Positions 27,652-36,730 of a DNA stretch of 64,000 nucleotides are shown here, in pieces. The position numbers and the translations under genes were made by a program. This stretch comes from Dechloromonas sp. (GTDB taxonomy: Bacteria; Pseudomonadota; Gammaproteobacteria; Burkholderiales; Rhodocyclaceae), in contig JAABQV010000002.1 in NCBI GenBank assembly GCA_011391255.1, forward strand, positions 174,950-238,949. Reading direction: 5' to 3'. The first letter of the stretch is position 1, and every line of letters starts with the position of its first letter. A model generated the notes under the pieces. The model had not been told where the DNA came from, did no database searches, and worked only from the letters and a program-made list of their open reading frames with translations.

Positions 27652-27842
27652 CTGCCAGTTCGCTTCGCGCCCTGAAAAGTTCCAGAGTTTCGACCAAAAA
27701 ACTTCCGGCTGATCGACCGACCATTGCCACAAATCGGCGTAGCAGCCATGCCCCATCCCTTGCATGCAAACCGCCATGCCAGTGTCGCCGACGGTGTCGG
27801 GTTGGGCTTCCATAAGGGCTGACCGTCGATTGCGTAGGTCAA
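27652..27842 (-). pseudogene. Remnant of acetoacetyl-CoA synthetase N-terminus
   Basis: On the reverse strand one frame reads IDGQPLWKPNP and, after a frameshift near 27800, the other reads MAVCMQGMGHGCYADLWQWS and then VDQPEVFWSKLWNFSG. Together these match the start of acetoacetate–CoA ligase (PLW-P, then F-Q-MGH-YA-LWQWSVDQPE-FW-LW-F). No adenylation domain follows, since the 3' side runs into the convergent acyltransferase gene. A truncated, frameshifted leftover of a roughly 650-residue gene. Confidence 0.7.
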
Positions 27843-27859
27843 TTGCTCGCCAATGATTG

Positions 27860-28639
27860 TCAGATTGCCGCTTTGGCCTTCAGCGATTTCTTGGGGTAAA
27901 TATCAAAGCGGCTCGATTTACCCTCAAGCACGTAGCCGGGGGCAATGCCTTCAATCACCGGCGCCTTGCGCGAGCGCTTGACGACGACCCGATGCGTCGC
28001 CAAGGCCAGCGCCGCCGTCAACAAGGCCGGCGCATCATCATCGTCACCGACCAGCGGGCGGAACAGGCGCATTTCCTTTTTGACCAGCGCACTCTTGTCG
28101 CGGTGCGGGAACATTGGGTCGAGGTAAATCACCTGCGGTGGCTCAGCCGACCATGCCTGCATCAGCGCGATTGCATCGCCGCCGAGCAGGCGCATCGCCG
28201 CGATAATCCCGGCCACCGCCGGATCAAGCAAGGCGCGCTGCAACCCGTCTTCAAGCAGGGCGGCAATCACCGGCTGACGCTCAATCATCGTCACGTTACA
28301 ACCCAGTTCGGCAAGGATGAAGGCATCACGACCGAGACCGGCCGTCGCATCGAGTACCTGTGGCCGAACGCCGGACTGGATGCCGACCGCCTTGGCGATC
28401 ATCTGCCCGCTGCCGCCGCCAAAGAGGCGGCGATGGGCAACCGCCCCCGAGACAAAATCAACCCGCACCGGGCCCGGCGCCTGTTCGCCCAAATCCAGCA
28501 GTTGGAGACCGTCCGCCCCCAGTTGCAGGGCAAAATCAGCCGCGCCTTGTTCCGGCAACTGCAAGCGCTGCGCCCACCCCGCTGCTGCCGGCGACAACTC
28601 GGGTAACAGGGCTTCAACACGAATACGGGCAGGATTCAT
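27860..28639 (-). CDS. rsmJ: 16S rRNA (guanine1516-N2)-methyltransferase RsmJ-like
   Basis: A 259-residue methyltransferase. It has the SAM site [19 protein letters not shown] and the [18 protein letters not shown] catalytic region typical of RsmJ, and ends with a Lys-rich tail ([12 protein letters not shown]). The start at 28639 ([12 protein letters not shown]) fits the family; the longer frame upstream overlaps the divergent glycosyltransferase and is rejected. It is divergent from the next gene with only about 20 bp between starts. Confidence 0.88.
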   Translation of the reverse strand: MNPARIRVEALLPELSPAAAGWAQRLQLPEQGAADFALQLGADGLQLLDLGEQAPGPVRVDFVSGAVAHRRLFGGGSGQMIAKAVGIQSGVRPQVLDATAGLGRDAFILAELGCNVTMIERQPVIAALLEDGLQRALLDPAVAGIIAAMRLLGGDAIALMQAWSAEPPQVIYLDPMFPHRDKSALVKKEMRLFRPLVGDDDDAPALLTAALALATHRVVVKRSRKAPVIEGIAPGYVLEGKSSRFDIYPKKSLKAKAAI

Positions 28640-28660
28640 AAATTGATCAACAAGGTTAAG

Positions 28661-29758
28661 ATGACGCCCGGCAGCTTGCCAACGCCGCTCAGGAAAACCC
28701 GTATTTTGCACCTCTTTATCGACATCTCCAGCCACGGCCTCGGCCACCTCGCGATTACCGCGCCGGTTTTGAACGCCCTCGCAAAAATCACCCCGAATTT
28801 GCGGTTGACCGTAAGAAGCAAGGTGCCGGCGGCCAAACTGCGCCAGCGAATTCACGTCGACTTCGCCTTGATCGAAGCGGCCAGCGATTTTGGCTACGTG
28901 ATGATCGACGCCACCCGCATCGACCTCGCCGCCAGCGCCGCTGCCTATCGTCAGGCACATGCCGGGTGGCCGGCGCGCATTTCCGAAGAAGCCGGTTTCC
29001 TGAGCGCCCTCAAGCCCGATCTGGTGCTGACCAATGTCAGCTACCTGCCGCTGGCCGCCGCAGCGCAACTCGACATGCGCTCGATGAGCCTCTGTTCGCT
29101 CAACTGGGCCGACCTCTTCAAGCACTTTTTCGGCAACGAAGTCTGGGCCGGCAAGATTCACGCTGAAATATTGAGTGCCTATCGCTCAGCCGACAAATTC
29201 CTCTGCGTGACGCCGGGAATGGCGATGCCCGAACTCGCCAACCGCCACCAGATCGGCCCGATCGCCGCCCACGGGCAAAAACGCGAACTCGGCTTGGTCG
29301 GGCAAAAAGCCATCCTCGTTGCGATGGGTGGCATTGCCCACCGCCTGCCCGTCGAAAACTGGCCGCGCCTGCCCGAGATACGCTGGCTGGTGCCCGCCGA
29401 ATGGAACTGCCGGCACCCTGACGCGCTCGCCCTCGAGTCCTTCGGACTATCCTTCACCGACCTGCTTTGCTCGGTTGATGCCGTGCTCACCAAGCCCGGC
29501 TACGGCACTTTTACCGAAGCCGCCTGCAACGGCACGCCGATCATTTACCAGCGCCGCGAAGACTGGCCGGAGCAGGACTGTCTGATCGAATGGCTGGCGG
29601 CCAACGCGACCGCTATCGAAATCGACAGCCAGACACTGCAATCCGGCCAACTCGAAGCTACCCTCGCAAATCTCGCTCGATTGCCGCCACAACCTCTGCC
29701 AGCAGCCGACGGCATCGCTATAGCGGCACGCATGATTAAAGCGGCCTTGCTGGCATAA
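28661..29758 (+). CDS. Glycosyltransferase-like protein (GT-B fold)
   Basis: A 365-residue protein with a MurG/UDP-glycosyltransferase-type layout: an N-terminal [22 protein letters not shown] (GHxxH/L pattern) and a C-terminal donor-binding block [30 protein letters not shown]. It may handle a nucleotide sugar; the acceptor is unknown. An AAGG Shine-Dalgarno precedes the ATG at 28661. A GTTGACCGTAAG variant sits near its start (28804–28815). Confidence 0.75.
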   Translation: MTPGSLPTPLRKTRILHLFIDISSHGLGHLAITAPVLNALAKITPNLRLTVRSKVPAAKLRQRIHVDFALIEAASDFGYVMIDATRIDLAASAAAYRQAHAGWPARISEEAGFLSALKPDLVLTNVSYLPLAAAAQLDMRSMSLCSLNWADLFKHFFGNEVWAGKIHAEILSAYRSADKFLCVTPGMAMPELANRHQIGPIAAHGQKRELGLVGQKAILVAMGGIAHRLPVENWPRLPEIRWLVPAEWNCRHPDALALESFGLSFTDLLCSVDAVLTKPGYGTFTEAACNGTPIIYQRREDWPEQDCLIEWLAANATAIEIDSQTLQSGQLEATLANLARLPPQPLPAADGIAIAARMIKAALLA

Positions 29759-29788
29759 ACCAGGCACTCTCAGCAAAGGACATTTCCC

Positions 29789-30403
29789 ATGTTTGGCGTT
29801 ACCGACTACGGCTCCTTCGTGATTGCCATCATCGTCTTTCTGGCGATTCCCGGCCCCGGCAATCTAACCCTGATCACCTCAACCGGCAAAGGCGGTATCC
29901 GTGCCGGTATGGCCGCGGCGCTGGGCGTCATTCTCGGTGACCAGGTGCTGATGTGGCTGGCGGTAGCCGGCGTCGCCGCTTTGTTAAACACATCGCCGAA
30001 CGCCTTTTTCGCCGTCCAATGGCTGGGTGCCGCCTATCTCGCCTGGCTCGGCGGAAAAATGCTTTTCGCCAAACCTGGCGCGGCGCCGATCATCAACATT
30101 CAACCGCACCATTACGCACGCCAGGCGATGCTGATCACCCTGCTCAACCCCAAGGCCATCGTTTTCTACATGGCCTTCTTCCCGCTTTTTGTTGACCCGA
30201 TGCAACATCGCGGGCTGATGACCTTCGGTTTCATGGCCTTAACCATCGCCACGCTAACTTTCGTCTATTGCCTGATTGCCGTCTTGCTAACCCACACGCT
30301 GGCCGAACGCCTGCGCGCCAACCCGCTGATTTCGCGCGGGCTAGAAAAACTGGCGGGCTTATTCCTGATCGGCTTCGGCATCAAACTCGCCGTCAGCCGC
30401 TAA
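29789..30403 (+). CDS. LysE/RhtB family exporter
   Basis: A 204-residue inner-membrane protein with about six helices. It has IPGPGNLTLITSTGKGGIRAGMAAALGVILGD (LysE signature), LNPKAIVFYMAFFPLFVDP mid-way, and a last helix. Family members export amino acids or their derivatives. It follows the glycosyltransferase by 30 bp and is probably cotranscribed. The substrate is unknown. Confidence 0.92.
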   Translation: MFGVTDYGSFVIAIIVFLAIPGPGNLTLITSTGKGGIRAGMAAALGVILGDQVLMWLAVAGVAALLNTSPNAFFAVQWLGAAYLAWLGGKMLFAKPGAAPIINIQPHHYARQAMLITLLNPKAIVFYMAFFPLFVDPMQHRGLMTFGFMALTIATLTFVYCLIAVLLTHTLAERLRANPLISRGLEKLAGLFLIGFGIKLAVSR

Positions 30404-30421
30404 CTTCCGTCATTCCCAAGC

Positions 30422-32143
30422 CTACGCGCCGCAGCTGTTTCTGATAACCAGGCTGCGCGTATTCGCTTTATCGACCAGGCAGCTGGACGCAATATGAGCC
30501 TGGGAGAGGCTGACAAGCTCCAGTCGATCAGTGCCTACCAGGCGGTTTCCCCGTCGCACAATCATCTCGCCACGTAGCGCAAAGTTCAATCCCGGCACGA
30601 GCCACTCCCGTCGCTCGATGGACATACTGCCGAAGTTGTCGTTGGCCCAACCCTCGCCGTCGATCCGGAAAGCCTGAAACTTTCCCGCCGGAACCTCGAT
30701 GCTTTCAAAAGCGCCGATGCGAAAATTCAATTTGGTCCGGCGTTTGCCGGCGCGTGGGTGATCCTGCTTCCATGCGGCAGTCCATTTTCGTCCGACATAA
30801 AGTTCCGCCGGTACGAATTGTCGGGTCGTGTCTGACGAACCGCCTTCCGGATCCTTGATCCGGTTGCCCATGACGTCCCAGATAAATGCGCCATCATTGA
30901 GTTCAACGCGATCATTCTCTTCATCAACTCTTGTCACGCGCATGGTCTTTCTGTCCGCAACGATGCCGGTCAAGATGTCGGAAAACTGCATCGTCGCTTG
31001 ATCGCCGACCGAATATCTGCGGCCGAGCGGGAACTGACCGACCGAGTTCGGGTTGGCCGATGCCTGAACCTGAAACGACATCTCGCCCCCGGGCTTGAGA
31101 ATCAACATCGGCGCTTGCGCTGGTTTTTGGGCAGCGGCTGGCTGTGGCGCAATCGTCGCCGCCGGCGAGGTCGTCGGCGCAGCAGCTACTACGGCCGCAT
31201 TGCGTACCTCTAATAACCGGGTCAGCTTATTCTGGGCGATTTCGGCGAAGCGGCCGTTCGGGTAATCCTTCAGATAAGCGATCCAGTCGTCGACTTTGCG
31301 CGAATTCTTGACGCGCGTCCAGGCGTCCATCTCCGCTTCCAGCAGCTTTTCCAATTCCCCGTCCGGCAATTTTTGGTGGCCATCGGGAAAGATAAAGATG
31401 TCGCTTTCCAGTGAGGTGGTTTCCCACGGAATCTGTTCGCCGTTGGAGCCCAGTCGCACATTAAGGCGCACGCGCTTCAGTGCGTCTTCGATCTTGGCGC
31501 TGCGGTTGGAAAATTCGCGCACCAGATGCTCGGTATAAAGGCCGTTCTTGCCGCTACCGTCGGCCGCTACGTTACCGGGCGATGTGGCATAGGCGAGCAG
31601 TGAGCCGACCGGCGCATCGAACTGCGACAGGCCTTTCTGTTCGGGCTTGTAGGCGCCCTTGAACGGGTCATCGCGGCAGGCGTCGAGGATGATGATGAAG
31701 GTTTTGTCCTTGAGCTTGGACAGACGCCCGAGGATGAGACCAAGGTCGACGCACTGGTTTTTGACGTCGTCGGGTCTCTTGACCGCGATGTCGACCGGCA
31801 GCAGGTAATTGCGCCAGTCGAGTTGGGCACCGTGACCCGCGTAATAGAACAGCGCCTGCTTGGTTTCCGATTTCTGGACTGCAGTGGTGAAGCGGTCGAT
31901 GGCGGCCAGCAGGTCGGCGCGTTTGGCGTTCAGCAGGCTGTCGGTGGTGAATCCCGCAGTGGTGAATAGATCGCGCATCGCCGCGGCGTCGTTGGTCGGG
32001 TTCACCAGCGGCGCCTGTTGGTAGGCGGCATTGCCGACAATCAGCGCAACGCGGCTCGGGTCGGGGGCGGCGAATGCCGGTTCGAGGGCCAACAGCGGCG
32101 GCAGTCCGGCAATCGTCTTGATGAACTGGCGGCGGTTGATCAT
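30422..32143 (-). CDS. Caspase-like (metacaspase) protein with exported N-terminus
   Basis: A 573-residue protein. The twin-arginine-like signal NRRQFIKTIAGLPPLLALEPAFA is followed by a peptidase C14 domain with the catalytic dyad His104 (YYAGHGAQLDW) and Cys156 (IIILDACRDDP). After an Ala/Pro linker (about residues 310–350), the C-terminal half is β-rich with no domain I recognise. The start at 32143 has GGAG upstream. Bacterial members of this clan cleave after Arg/Lys or Asp; the role is unknown. Convergent with the LysE gene. Confidence 0.85.
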   Translation of the reverse strand: MINRRQFIKTIAGLPPLLALEPAFAAPDPSRVALIVGNAAYQQAPLVNPTNDAAAMRDLFTTAGFTTDSLLNAKRADLLAAIDRFTTAVQKSETKQALFYYAGHGAQLDWRNYLLPVDIAVKRPDDVKNQCVDLGLILGRLSKLKDKTFIIILDACRDDPFKGAYKPEQKGLSQFDAPVGSLLAYATSPGNVAADGSGKNGLYTEHLVREFSNRSAKIEDALKRVRLNVRLGSNGEQIPWETTSLESDIFIFPDGHQKLPDGELEKLLEAEMDAWTRVKNSRKVDDWIAYLKDYPNGRFAEIAQNKLTRLLEVRNAAVVAAAPTTSPAATIAPQPAAAQKPAQAPMLILKPGGEMSFQVQASANPNSVGQFPLGRRYSVGDQATMQFSDILTGIVADRKTMRVTRVDEENDRVELNDGAFIWDVMGNRIKDPEGGSSDTTRQFVPAELYVGRKWTAAWKQDHPRAGKRRTKLNFRIGAFESIEVPAGKFQAFRIDGEGWANDNFGSMSIERREWLVPGLNFALRGEMIVRRGNRLVGTDRLELVSLSQAHIASSCLVDKANTRSLVIRNSCGA

Positions 32144-32182
32144 GCAGGCGTCTCCGTAATGCACGTATTACAACAGGAAAAC

Positions 32183-32791
32183 CTAAAACAGTTTGAAGCC
32201 CAGCCGTTTGAGCAATTCGCCGGTTTCACAAACCGGCAAACCCATGACGCCGGTGAAACTGCCGGCAAGGTGTTCGACAAACATCCCGGCACGCCCCTGA
32301 ATGCCGTAGGCACCAGCCTTGTCCATCGGCTCGCCAGTCATCACGTAATGGCGGATTTCGTCGTCGTCGAGCTGTCGAAAGCGCACCTCGCTGGTCGACA
32401 AGACAAATTCCGTGCTGTTTTGGTGGTTGACCGCAACACCCGTCAAAACCCGGTGCGTCTGGCCGGAAAGACGGCGCAGAATTGCCGTAGCATCGGCCGC
32501 ATCGCGTGGCTTGCCAATAATTTCACCGGCAAATTCGAGCGTCGTATCGGCCGCCAGGACCGGATGGAATGGCAACTTGCGCTCACGTACCAGTTTGATC
32601 CCGTGTTCGGCCTTGGCGCGTGCAACACGCTCAACATAGGCGAGCGGCAATTCATCCGGATGGGGCGTCTCGTCGGTGGCAGCGTCGGCACGCAAGCCAT
32701 CACGAAAAACCAGGGTCTGAAAAGCCACCCCCATCTGGTTAAGCAATTCACGGCGGCGCGGGCTGCGCGAAGACAGATAAAGTCGCATCAT
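32183..32791 (-). CDS. maf: Maf-family nucleotide pyrophosphatase
   Basis: A 202-residue Maf protein (house-cleaning dTTP/UTP pyrophosphatase or related). LYLSSRSPRRRELL near the start, the DTTLEFAG and KP-D-A block, and TDEVRF-like catalytic Asp/Glu residues fit the family. Two adjacent ATGs overlap the rlmH stop (ATGATGA). It is the last gene of nadD–rsfS–rlmH–maf. It contains a GTTGACCGCAAC copy antisense. Confidence 0.93.
   Translation of the reverse strand: MMRLYLSSRSPRRRELLNQMGVAFQTLVFRDGLRADAATDETPHPDELPLAYVERVARAKAEHGIKLVRERKLPFHPVLAADTTLEFAGEIIGKPRDAADATAILRRLSGQTHRVLTGVAVNHQNSTEFVLSTSEVRFRQLDDDEIRHYVMTGEPMDKAGAYGIQGRAGMFVEHLAGSFTGVMGLPVCETGELLKRLGFKLF
32426..32437 (+). repeat. GTTGACCGCAAC copy inside maf
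   Basis: Antisense to maf; the gene strand reads Val-Ala-Val-Asn across it. Confidence 0.7.
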
Positions 32792-33258
32792 CCCTCGCGA
32801 TGGTATGGGTGGTTTTTGAGCACACTGACGGCGCGGTACAACTGCTCGCATAGAACCATGCGCGCCATGCCGTGTGGCAGAGTCAGGCTGGAGAGGCGCA
32901 GTTTGTCGTCGGCCTGCTGCTTAAATTCTTCGTCGAGGCCGTCGGCACCGCCGATCAGCAAGGCAACATCGCGCCCGTCCTGCATCCAGACCTCAAGGCG
33001 TTTGGCCAGTTGGAGGGTAGTCAGGTCGTCGCCTTTTTCGTCGAGCACGACGAGCCGGCTACCCGCTGCCATCGCATCGCGAATGCGTGACTTCTCGGCG
33101 GCGAGCAATTGCTCGCGGGCTTTCGAGCCGCGTGGCTCGGGCTTGATTTCGGTAACGCTGGCCGGCAGTTCGCGCGGCATGCGCTTGAGGTACTCGGCGC
33201 AGGCATCGTTCACCCAGGCGGGCTGACGATGGCCAACGGCGAGTACGGCCAGTTTCAT
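32788..33258 (-). CDS. rlmH: 23S rRNA (pseudouridine1915-N3)-methyltransferase
   Basis: A 156-residue SPOUT methyltransferase acting on 70S ribosomes. LLIGGADGLDEEFKQQAD is the SAM knot and LPHGMARMVLCEQLYRA the C-terminal signature. The length is exact for RlmH. It overlaps rsfS and maf by 4 bp or less on each side. Confidence 0.97.
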   Translation of the reverse strand: MKLAVLAVGHRQPAWVNDACAEYLKRMPRELPASVTEIKPEPRGSKAREQLLAAEKSRIRDAMAAGSRLVVLDEKGDDLTTLQLAKRLEVWMQDGRDVALLIGGADGLDEEFKQQADDKLRLSSLTLPHGMARMVLCEQLYRAVSVLKNHPYHREG

Positions 33259-33623
33259 CCGGCGGCGGCCGCCTGCTCCACAGCCTTGCGGCGCTGCGCC
33301 GGGGTGGCCTGCCAGAGTTCTTCGAGGTTGTAATACTGGCGCACTGAGGCTTGCATGACGTGGACCACTACGTCACCGAGATCAACCAGCACCCATTCGC
33401 CGCCTTCTTCACCTTCAATGGAGATGACCTCGGCACCGGCGTCGCGAACTTTTTCGAGGACGTTACGGGCGAGCGCCTTGACTTGACGGTTCGAGTCACC
33501 GGTACAGATGATGACGCGATCAAACATCGATGAAATTTTGGCGGTATTGATGACTTCTATGTTCTTGCCCTTGATGTCTTCGAGGGCGGCAACAGCGATT
33601 TTTTGTAGCTTGCGGATGTCCAT
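33255..33623 (-). CDS. rsfS: Ribosomal silencing factor RsfS
   Basis: A 122-residue Iojap/RsfS protein that binds L14 and blocks subunit joining in starvation. It starts MDIRKLQKIAVAALEDIKGKN and has the IICTGDSNRQVKALA and WVLVDLGDVVVHVM blocks. The start at 33623 abuts the nadD stop (TAATG); the longer upstream frame belongs to nadD in another frame. Confidence 0.96.
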   Translation of the reverse strand: MDIRKLQKIAVAALEDIKGKNIEVINTAKISSMFDRVIICTGDSNRQVKALARNVLEKVRDAGAEVISIEGEEGGEWVLVDLGDVVVHVMQASVRQYYNLEELWQATPAQRRKAVEQAAAAG

Positions 33624-34291
33624 TAGGCGTTTCTGTAAAGTTGGTGAAGCTGAATATAGTCGAGAACGGCATCGGGCAGCAAATATCGTGCGGATTGTCC
33701 GTTGACCAAAAGTTGGCGAATCTGCGTTGCCGAGATGGCCAACTGCGTCATCGCAAAGCTGACAATACAGCCGGCCGGCGCCTCGCCAAGACATGCGGCA
33801 TTTGGCCGATGACGCGCCGAATACTCAAACGCCAATTCACGCGGCAGACTGGCCGCCTCAACCGGGAAGCCCGGCCGGTGCGCGACCGCGATACTTGCCA
33901 GCGCAAACAAATCCCGCCAGCGATGCCAGCTCGCCAGCCCGGAAAAAGCATCAGCCCCGACCAGCAAGACCAACGCTTGATCAGCGCCCAACTCAGTGCG
34001 CAGGCGCTCGAGGGTTTCAACGGTGTAACTCGTCCGCTCGGCTTCAACCTCGGCCGGATCAACAAAAAATCGGGTATTTTGAGCGGTTGACCGCAACACC
34101 ATTGCCAACCGCTGCTCTGCCGTGACTTCCGGCGTGCCGCGATGCGGCGGACGGCCGGCGGGAATCCAGCGGATGCCGGAGAGCCCGAGATGGCTGATCG
34201 CCTCTTCAGCGAGACGCAGATGCCCGAAATGAACCGGATCAAAAGTGCCGCCAAAAACTCCCAGAATCTCAGACAACTTCGGAGATACCAA
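33623..34291 (-). CDS. nadD: Nicotinate-nucleotide adenylyltransferase
   Basis: A 222-residue (or slightly shorter) NaMN adenylyltransferase of NAD synthesis. It has GVFGGTFDPVHFGHLRLAEEA (nucleotidyltransferase HxGH) and a C-terminal ISATQIRQLL. No ATG is available: TTG at 34291 or TTG at 34276 must be the start, overlapping the upstream gene by up to 23 bp, which may keep expression low. It contains an antisense GTTGACCGCAAC at 34086. Confidence 0.94.
   Translation of the reverse strand: MVSPKLSEILGVFGGTFDPVHFGHLRLAEEAISHLGLSGIRWIPAGRPPHRGTPEVTAEQRLAMVLRSTAQNTRFFVDPAEVEAERTSYTVETLERLRTELGADQALVLLVGADAFSGLASWHRWRDLFALASIAVAHRPGFPVEAASLPRELAFEYSARHRPNAACLGEAPAGCIVSFAMTQLAISATQIRQLLVNGQSARYLLPDAVLDYIQLHQLYRNA
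34086..34097 (+). repeat. GTTGACCGCAAC copy inside nadD
   Basis: Antisense to nadD; the gene reads Leu-Arg-Ser-Thr-Ala over it. Confidence 0.7.
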
Positions 34292-35042
34292 AAATATCGC
34301 GATAGCTGGCGTAAAAACTGGCGAAAATCGTCGGCGCTACGGCCAGCACCATCGGCATGGTGATCAACGCCGTGATGAATGACTGGGCGCCGGGAAAGAG
34401 TGCCAGTAGCGTGCCGAGAATCAAGCCGGGAATGACAGCGGCAACCAGCACCAGCGCGATACCGTAAGCGAGGAATGCCCGCCAGTTGATCCAGCAGGCA
34501 ACCAGACTGAAAAACAGCGCACGCCCCATCGTCAGGTCATGCCAGGCAGCCAGTACCGGAGCAAAAAAGTAAGCCATCAACACTGGCGTCATCAGCAGCA
34601 TAACGATCAGCGCTGGCAGAAAAAAGCTGCCCTCTTCCAGATCCTCCCGCTCGGCGGGCTTGCCGGAGAGCATGAAGCTGACCATCTCACCGCCGTCGGC
34701 AAGCGCCGAAACGCCTAGTATGGCAAGGGTTAGCGCGATATAGAGCGCGCCCAGCGCGAGCAGCGTCCGGGTGTTTTGCTTGAGTCCGCCGTAGAGCGTC
34801 TGGATGCCAATCGGCAAGCCGCGCTCAAGATTGCGCGAGGCCTGCATCAGGCCGACCGAGAGGCCGGGAATGAGCAACGAGGCGGCGACAGCACCAATCA
34901 CTGGCAGGACATTGAGTAGCAGCACGGTGAACCAGTAGGCCAACACCAGCATTGAAAGCAGGACAGGGTTACGACGGTAGATGGCGAATCCGGCGAGAAT
35001 CCAGTTCCAGCCGGCTTTCGCGTTAAGGGTCTGGGCACGCAT
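34269..35042 (-). CDS. BPSS1780-family membrane protein, copy 2
   Basis: A 257-residue integral membrane protein with about six helices, of the betaproteobacterial BPSS1780-type family. WILAGFAIYRRNPVLL near the N-terminus and FYASYRDIFG at the end are shared with the gene upstream. It begins 2 bp after that paralogue ends and overlaps nadD. Function unknown; likely an inner-membrane protein. Confidence 0.75.
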   Translation of the reverse strand: MRAQTLNAKAGWNWILAGFAIYRRNPVLLSMLVLAYWFTVLLLNVLPVIGAVAASLLIPGLSVGLMQASRNLERGLPIGIQTLYGGLKQNTRTLLALGALYIALTLAILGVSALADGGEMVSFMLSGKPAEREDLEEGSFFLPALIVMLLMTPVLMAYFFAPVLAAWHDLTMGRALFFSLVACWINWRAFLAYGIALVLVAAVIPGLILGTLLALFPGAQSFITALITMPMVLAVAPTIFASFYASYRDIFGISEVV

Positions 35043-35044
35043 GA

Positions 35045-35794
35045 TCAGACGCCCTCGAAGATGTCGCGATACGACGCGTAAACGGCGCCGGAGAAAACCG
35101 GAAGCAGCAAAAGCATCCCGAGTCCCAGCGGCAACATGGCAAAGAAGGCCATGACCATCAACATGATGCCGAAGACTCCCATCGCCAACCAGTTTTTGAC
35201 CCCGGCGGCAAAACTCGCCTTCATCGCGTCAACCGGCTTCATGTCATGGAAATAGACCAGCGCCGGCGCAAACCAGGTGGCCATGATGACCGGTACCGAC
35301 AAGACCATGACCAGCAGACCGGCCAACATGGCCCCACCGAACGCAATTCCAACCCCGGCGACCTTGCCGGTAATCGCGCCGCCGAGTACGCCGCCGCTGA
35401 TCAGCAGAAAGGCGAGGAAGGCGATACCGAAAACGCCGGCAACGTAAATCAGGCCGACCATCACCAACGGCCCGGTATTTTTGCGAAAGCCAATGAAAAT
35501 ATCGGCTATCTCGGCCTGCCCGCCTTCGGATTGGACCCGACATAGTTGCAGCAGACCAGCGCCGAACAGCGGCAACAAGAGATTGCTGCCAATCTGGCCA
35601 AAAACCGGGACGATTGAGATGGCAAGCAGGAGGATGACAATAATCAGCGTACTGCCAAGCCAGACACCAGGGTTGCCGATAAAGATCGCCCAGCCTTGGC
35701 GCAGCCAGTCGAAGCAGGCACCGACATCGACCTCGCGGCTATCGCCGGTAAAGGGCGCCGGGGCGAGGGGAAATTGCGTGTTTTCTTGGTTCAT
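35045..35794 (-). CDS. BPSS1780-family membrane protein, copy 1
   Basis: A 249-residue paralogue of the following gene. DWLRQGWAIFIGNPGVWL corresponds to the family opening, and the end YASYRDIFEGV matches. Multiple hydrophobic helices with Gly-rich segments. The tandem pair may form a hetero-oligomer, which is inference. It lies 10 bp downstream of thrB, so it probably belongs to the thrB transcript. Confidence 0.75.
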   Translation of the reverse strand: MNQENTQFPLAPAPFTGDSREVDVGACFDWLRQGWAIFIGNPGVWLGSTLIIVILLLAISIVPVFGQIGSNLLLPLFGAGLLQLCRVQSEGGQAEIADIFIGFRKNTGPLVMVGLIYVAGVFGIAFLAFLLISGGVLGGAITGKVAGVGIAFGGAMLAGLLVMVLSVPVIMATWFAPALVYFHDMKPVDAMKASFAAGVKNWLAMGVFGIMLMVMAFFAMLPLGLGMLLLLPVFSGAVYASYRDIFEGV

Positions 35795-35803
35795 GGTCGG
35801 ATG

Positions 35804-36727
35804 CTAACGGGGGAGTTCGGCGGGAGCAAGACAGAGTTGCGCGAGGAGTTGTTGAAAATCAGCCGGATCCTTGATCGTCACCACTTCACCGGGACGCGGA
35901 TGGTGCTGAACGTCAAGACGCAGCAACCAGAAACGCAAAGCGGCGGCGCGGCGCAAGGCCGGCCAGGAAGCTGCTTCCTGAGCCGAAATCGGGCGCACGT
36001 TTTGATAGGCCGCGACCAGCACCGGCAGGTTTGTTGTATCCACGCACCAATCGTTGGCCACCACCGCGAGATCAAAAAGCAGGACATCTTCACCGGCAAA
36101 ATAAAAATCGAGAACGCCACCCAATTTGCTGCCTTGCCACAGCACGTTGTCGCGAAACAGATCGCCATGCACGACCCCGCGCGGCAAGGTCGAAAAATCC
36201 TGAGCGGCCTGAAATGCGAGCTCTTTGAGCAGTTGACCGCGCTGTTCGACATCCAGCTTGGGCGCCAGGCGTCTGCCTACCATTGCCCGCCAGGCCGCGC
36301 CACAAGGATTGGGCAGCGGATTCGGGAAATCGGCGGCGGCCAGATGCAGGTGTGCAAGGTGGTGACCGAGTGTCGCGCAATGTTCTGGTGTCGGGGATTC
36401 GATCGCACTGCCCGGCAGGCAACTGAGCAAAGCCGCCGGTTTGCCGGCGAGCATCCGCCACAATTGGCCATCGCGATCAACCCGCGGCTGCGGGCAGGGT
36501 ATGCCGCGTGCCGAGAGGTGCGCCATCAGTGCCAGATAGAAATCAAGCTGCGCCGGCGTCAGATGCTCAAAAACAGTAAGCACCCGGCGCACGCCACCGG
36601 CAGTTACGAAATAATTGGAGTTCTGCATGCCAGCGGCGATGCCGGCGAAATCCGTCAACGTCCCAAGCTGAAGAGGCTCAAGCCAGGCAGCGAGTTCGGC
36701 GTGCCCGACCGTGGTGTAAACAGACAA
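35804..36727 (-). CDS. thrB: Homoserine kinase (ThrB, aminoglycoside-phosphotransferase type)
   Basis: A 307-residue kinase phosphorylating homoserine in threonine synthesis, of the APH-like type common in betaproteobacteria. The catalytic loop is VVHGDLFRDNVLW and the metal-binding GVLDFYFAGEDVLLFDLA. The full-length N-terminus is MSVYTTVGHAELAAWLE. It follows the DUF2782 gene by 3 bp. Confidence 0.95.
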   Translation of the reverse strand: MSVYTTVGHAELAAWLEPLQLGTLTDFAGIAAGMQNSNYFVTAGGVRRVLTVFEHLTPAQLDFYLALMAHLSARGIPCPQPRVDRDGQLWRMLAGKPAALLSCLPGSAIESPTPEHCATLGHHLAHLHLAAADFPNPLPNPCGAAWRAMVGRRLAPKLDVEQRGQLLKELAFQAAQDFSTLPRGVVHGDLFRDNVLWQGSKLGGVLDFYFAGEDVLLFDLAVVANDWCVDTTNLPVLVAAYQNVRPISAQEAASWPALRRAAALRFWLLRLDVQHHPRPGEVVTIKDPADFQQLLAQLCLAPAELPR

Positions 36728-36730
36728 GAC

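Noticed and set aside
28643..29161. Long N-terminal extension of rsmJ upstream of 28639
   Set aside because: It overlaps the divergent glycosyltransferase gene and does not resemble RsmJ; the ATG at 28639 fits the family.
32018..33226. 402-residue plus-strand open frame
   Set aside because: Antisense to maf and rlmH, which are clear family members; no ribosome site or motif.
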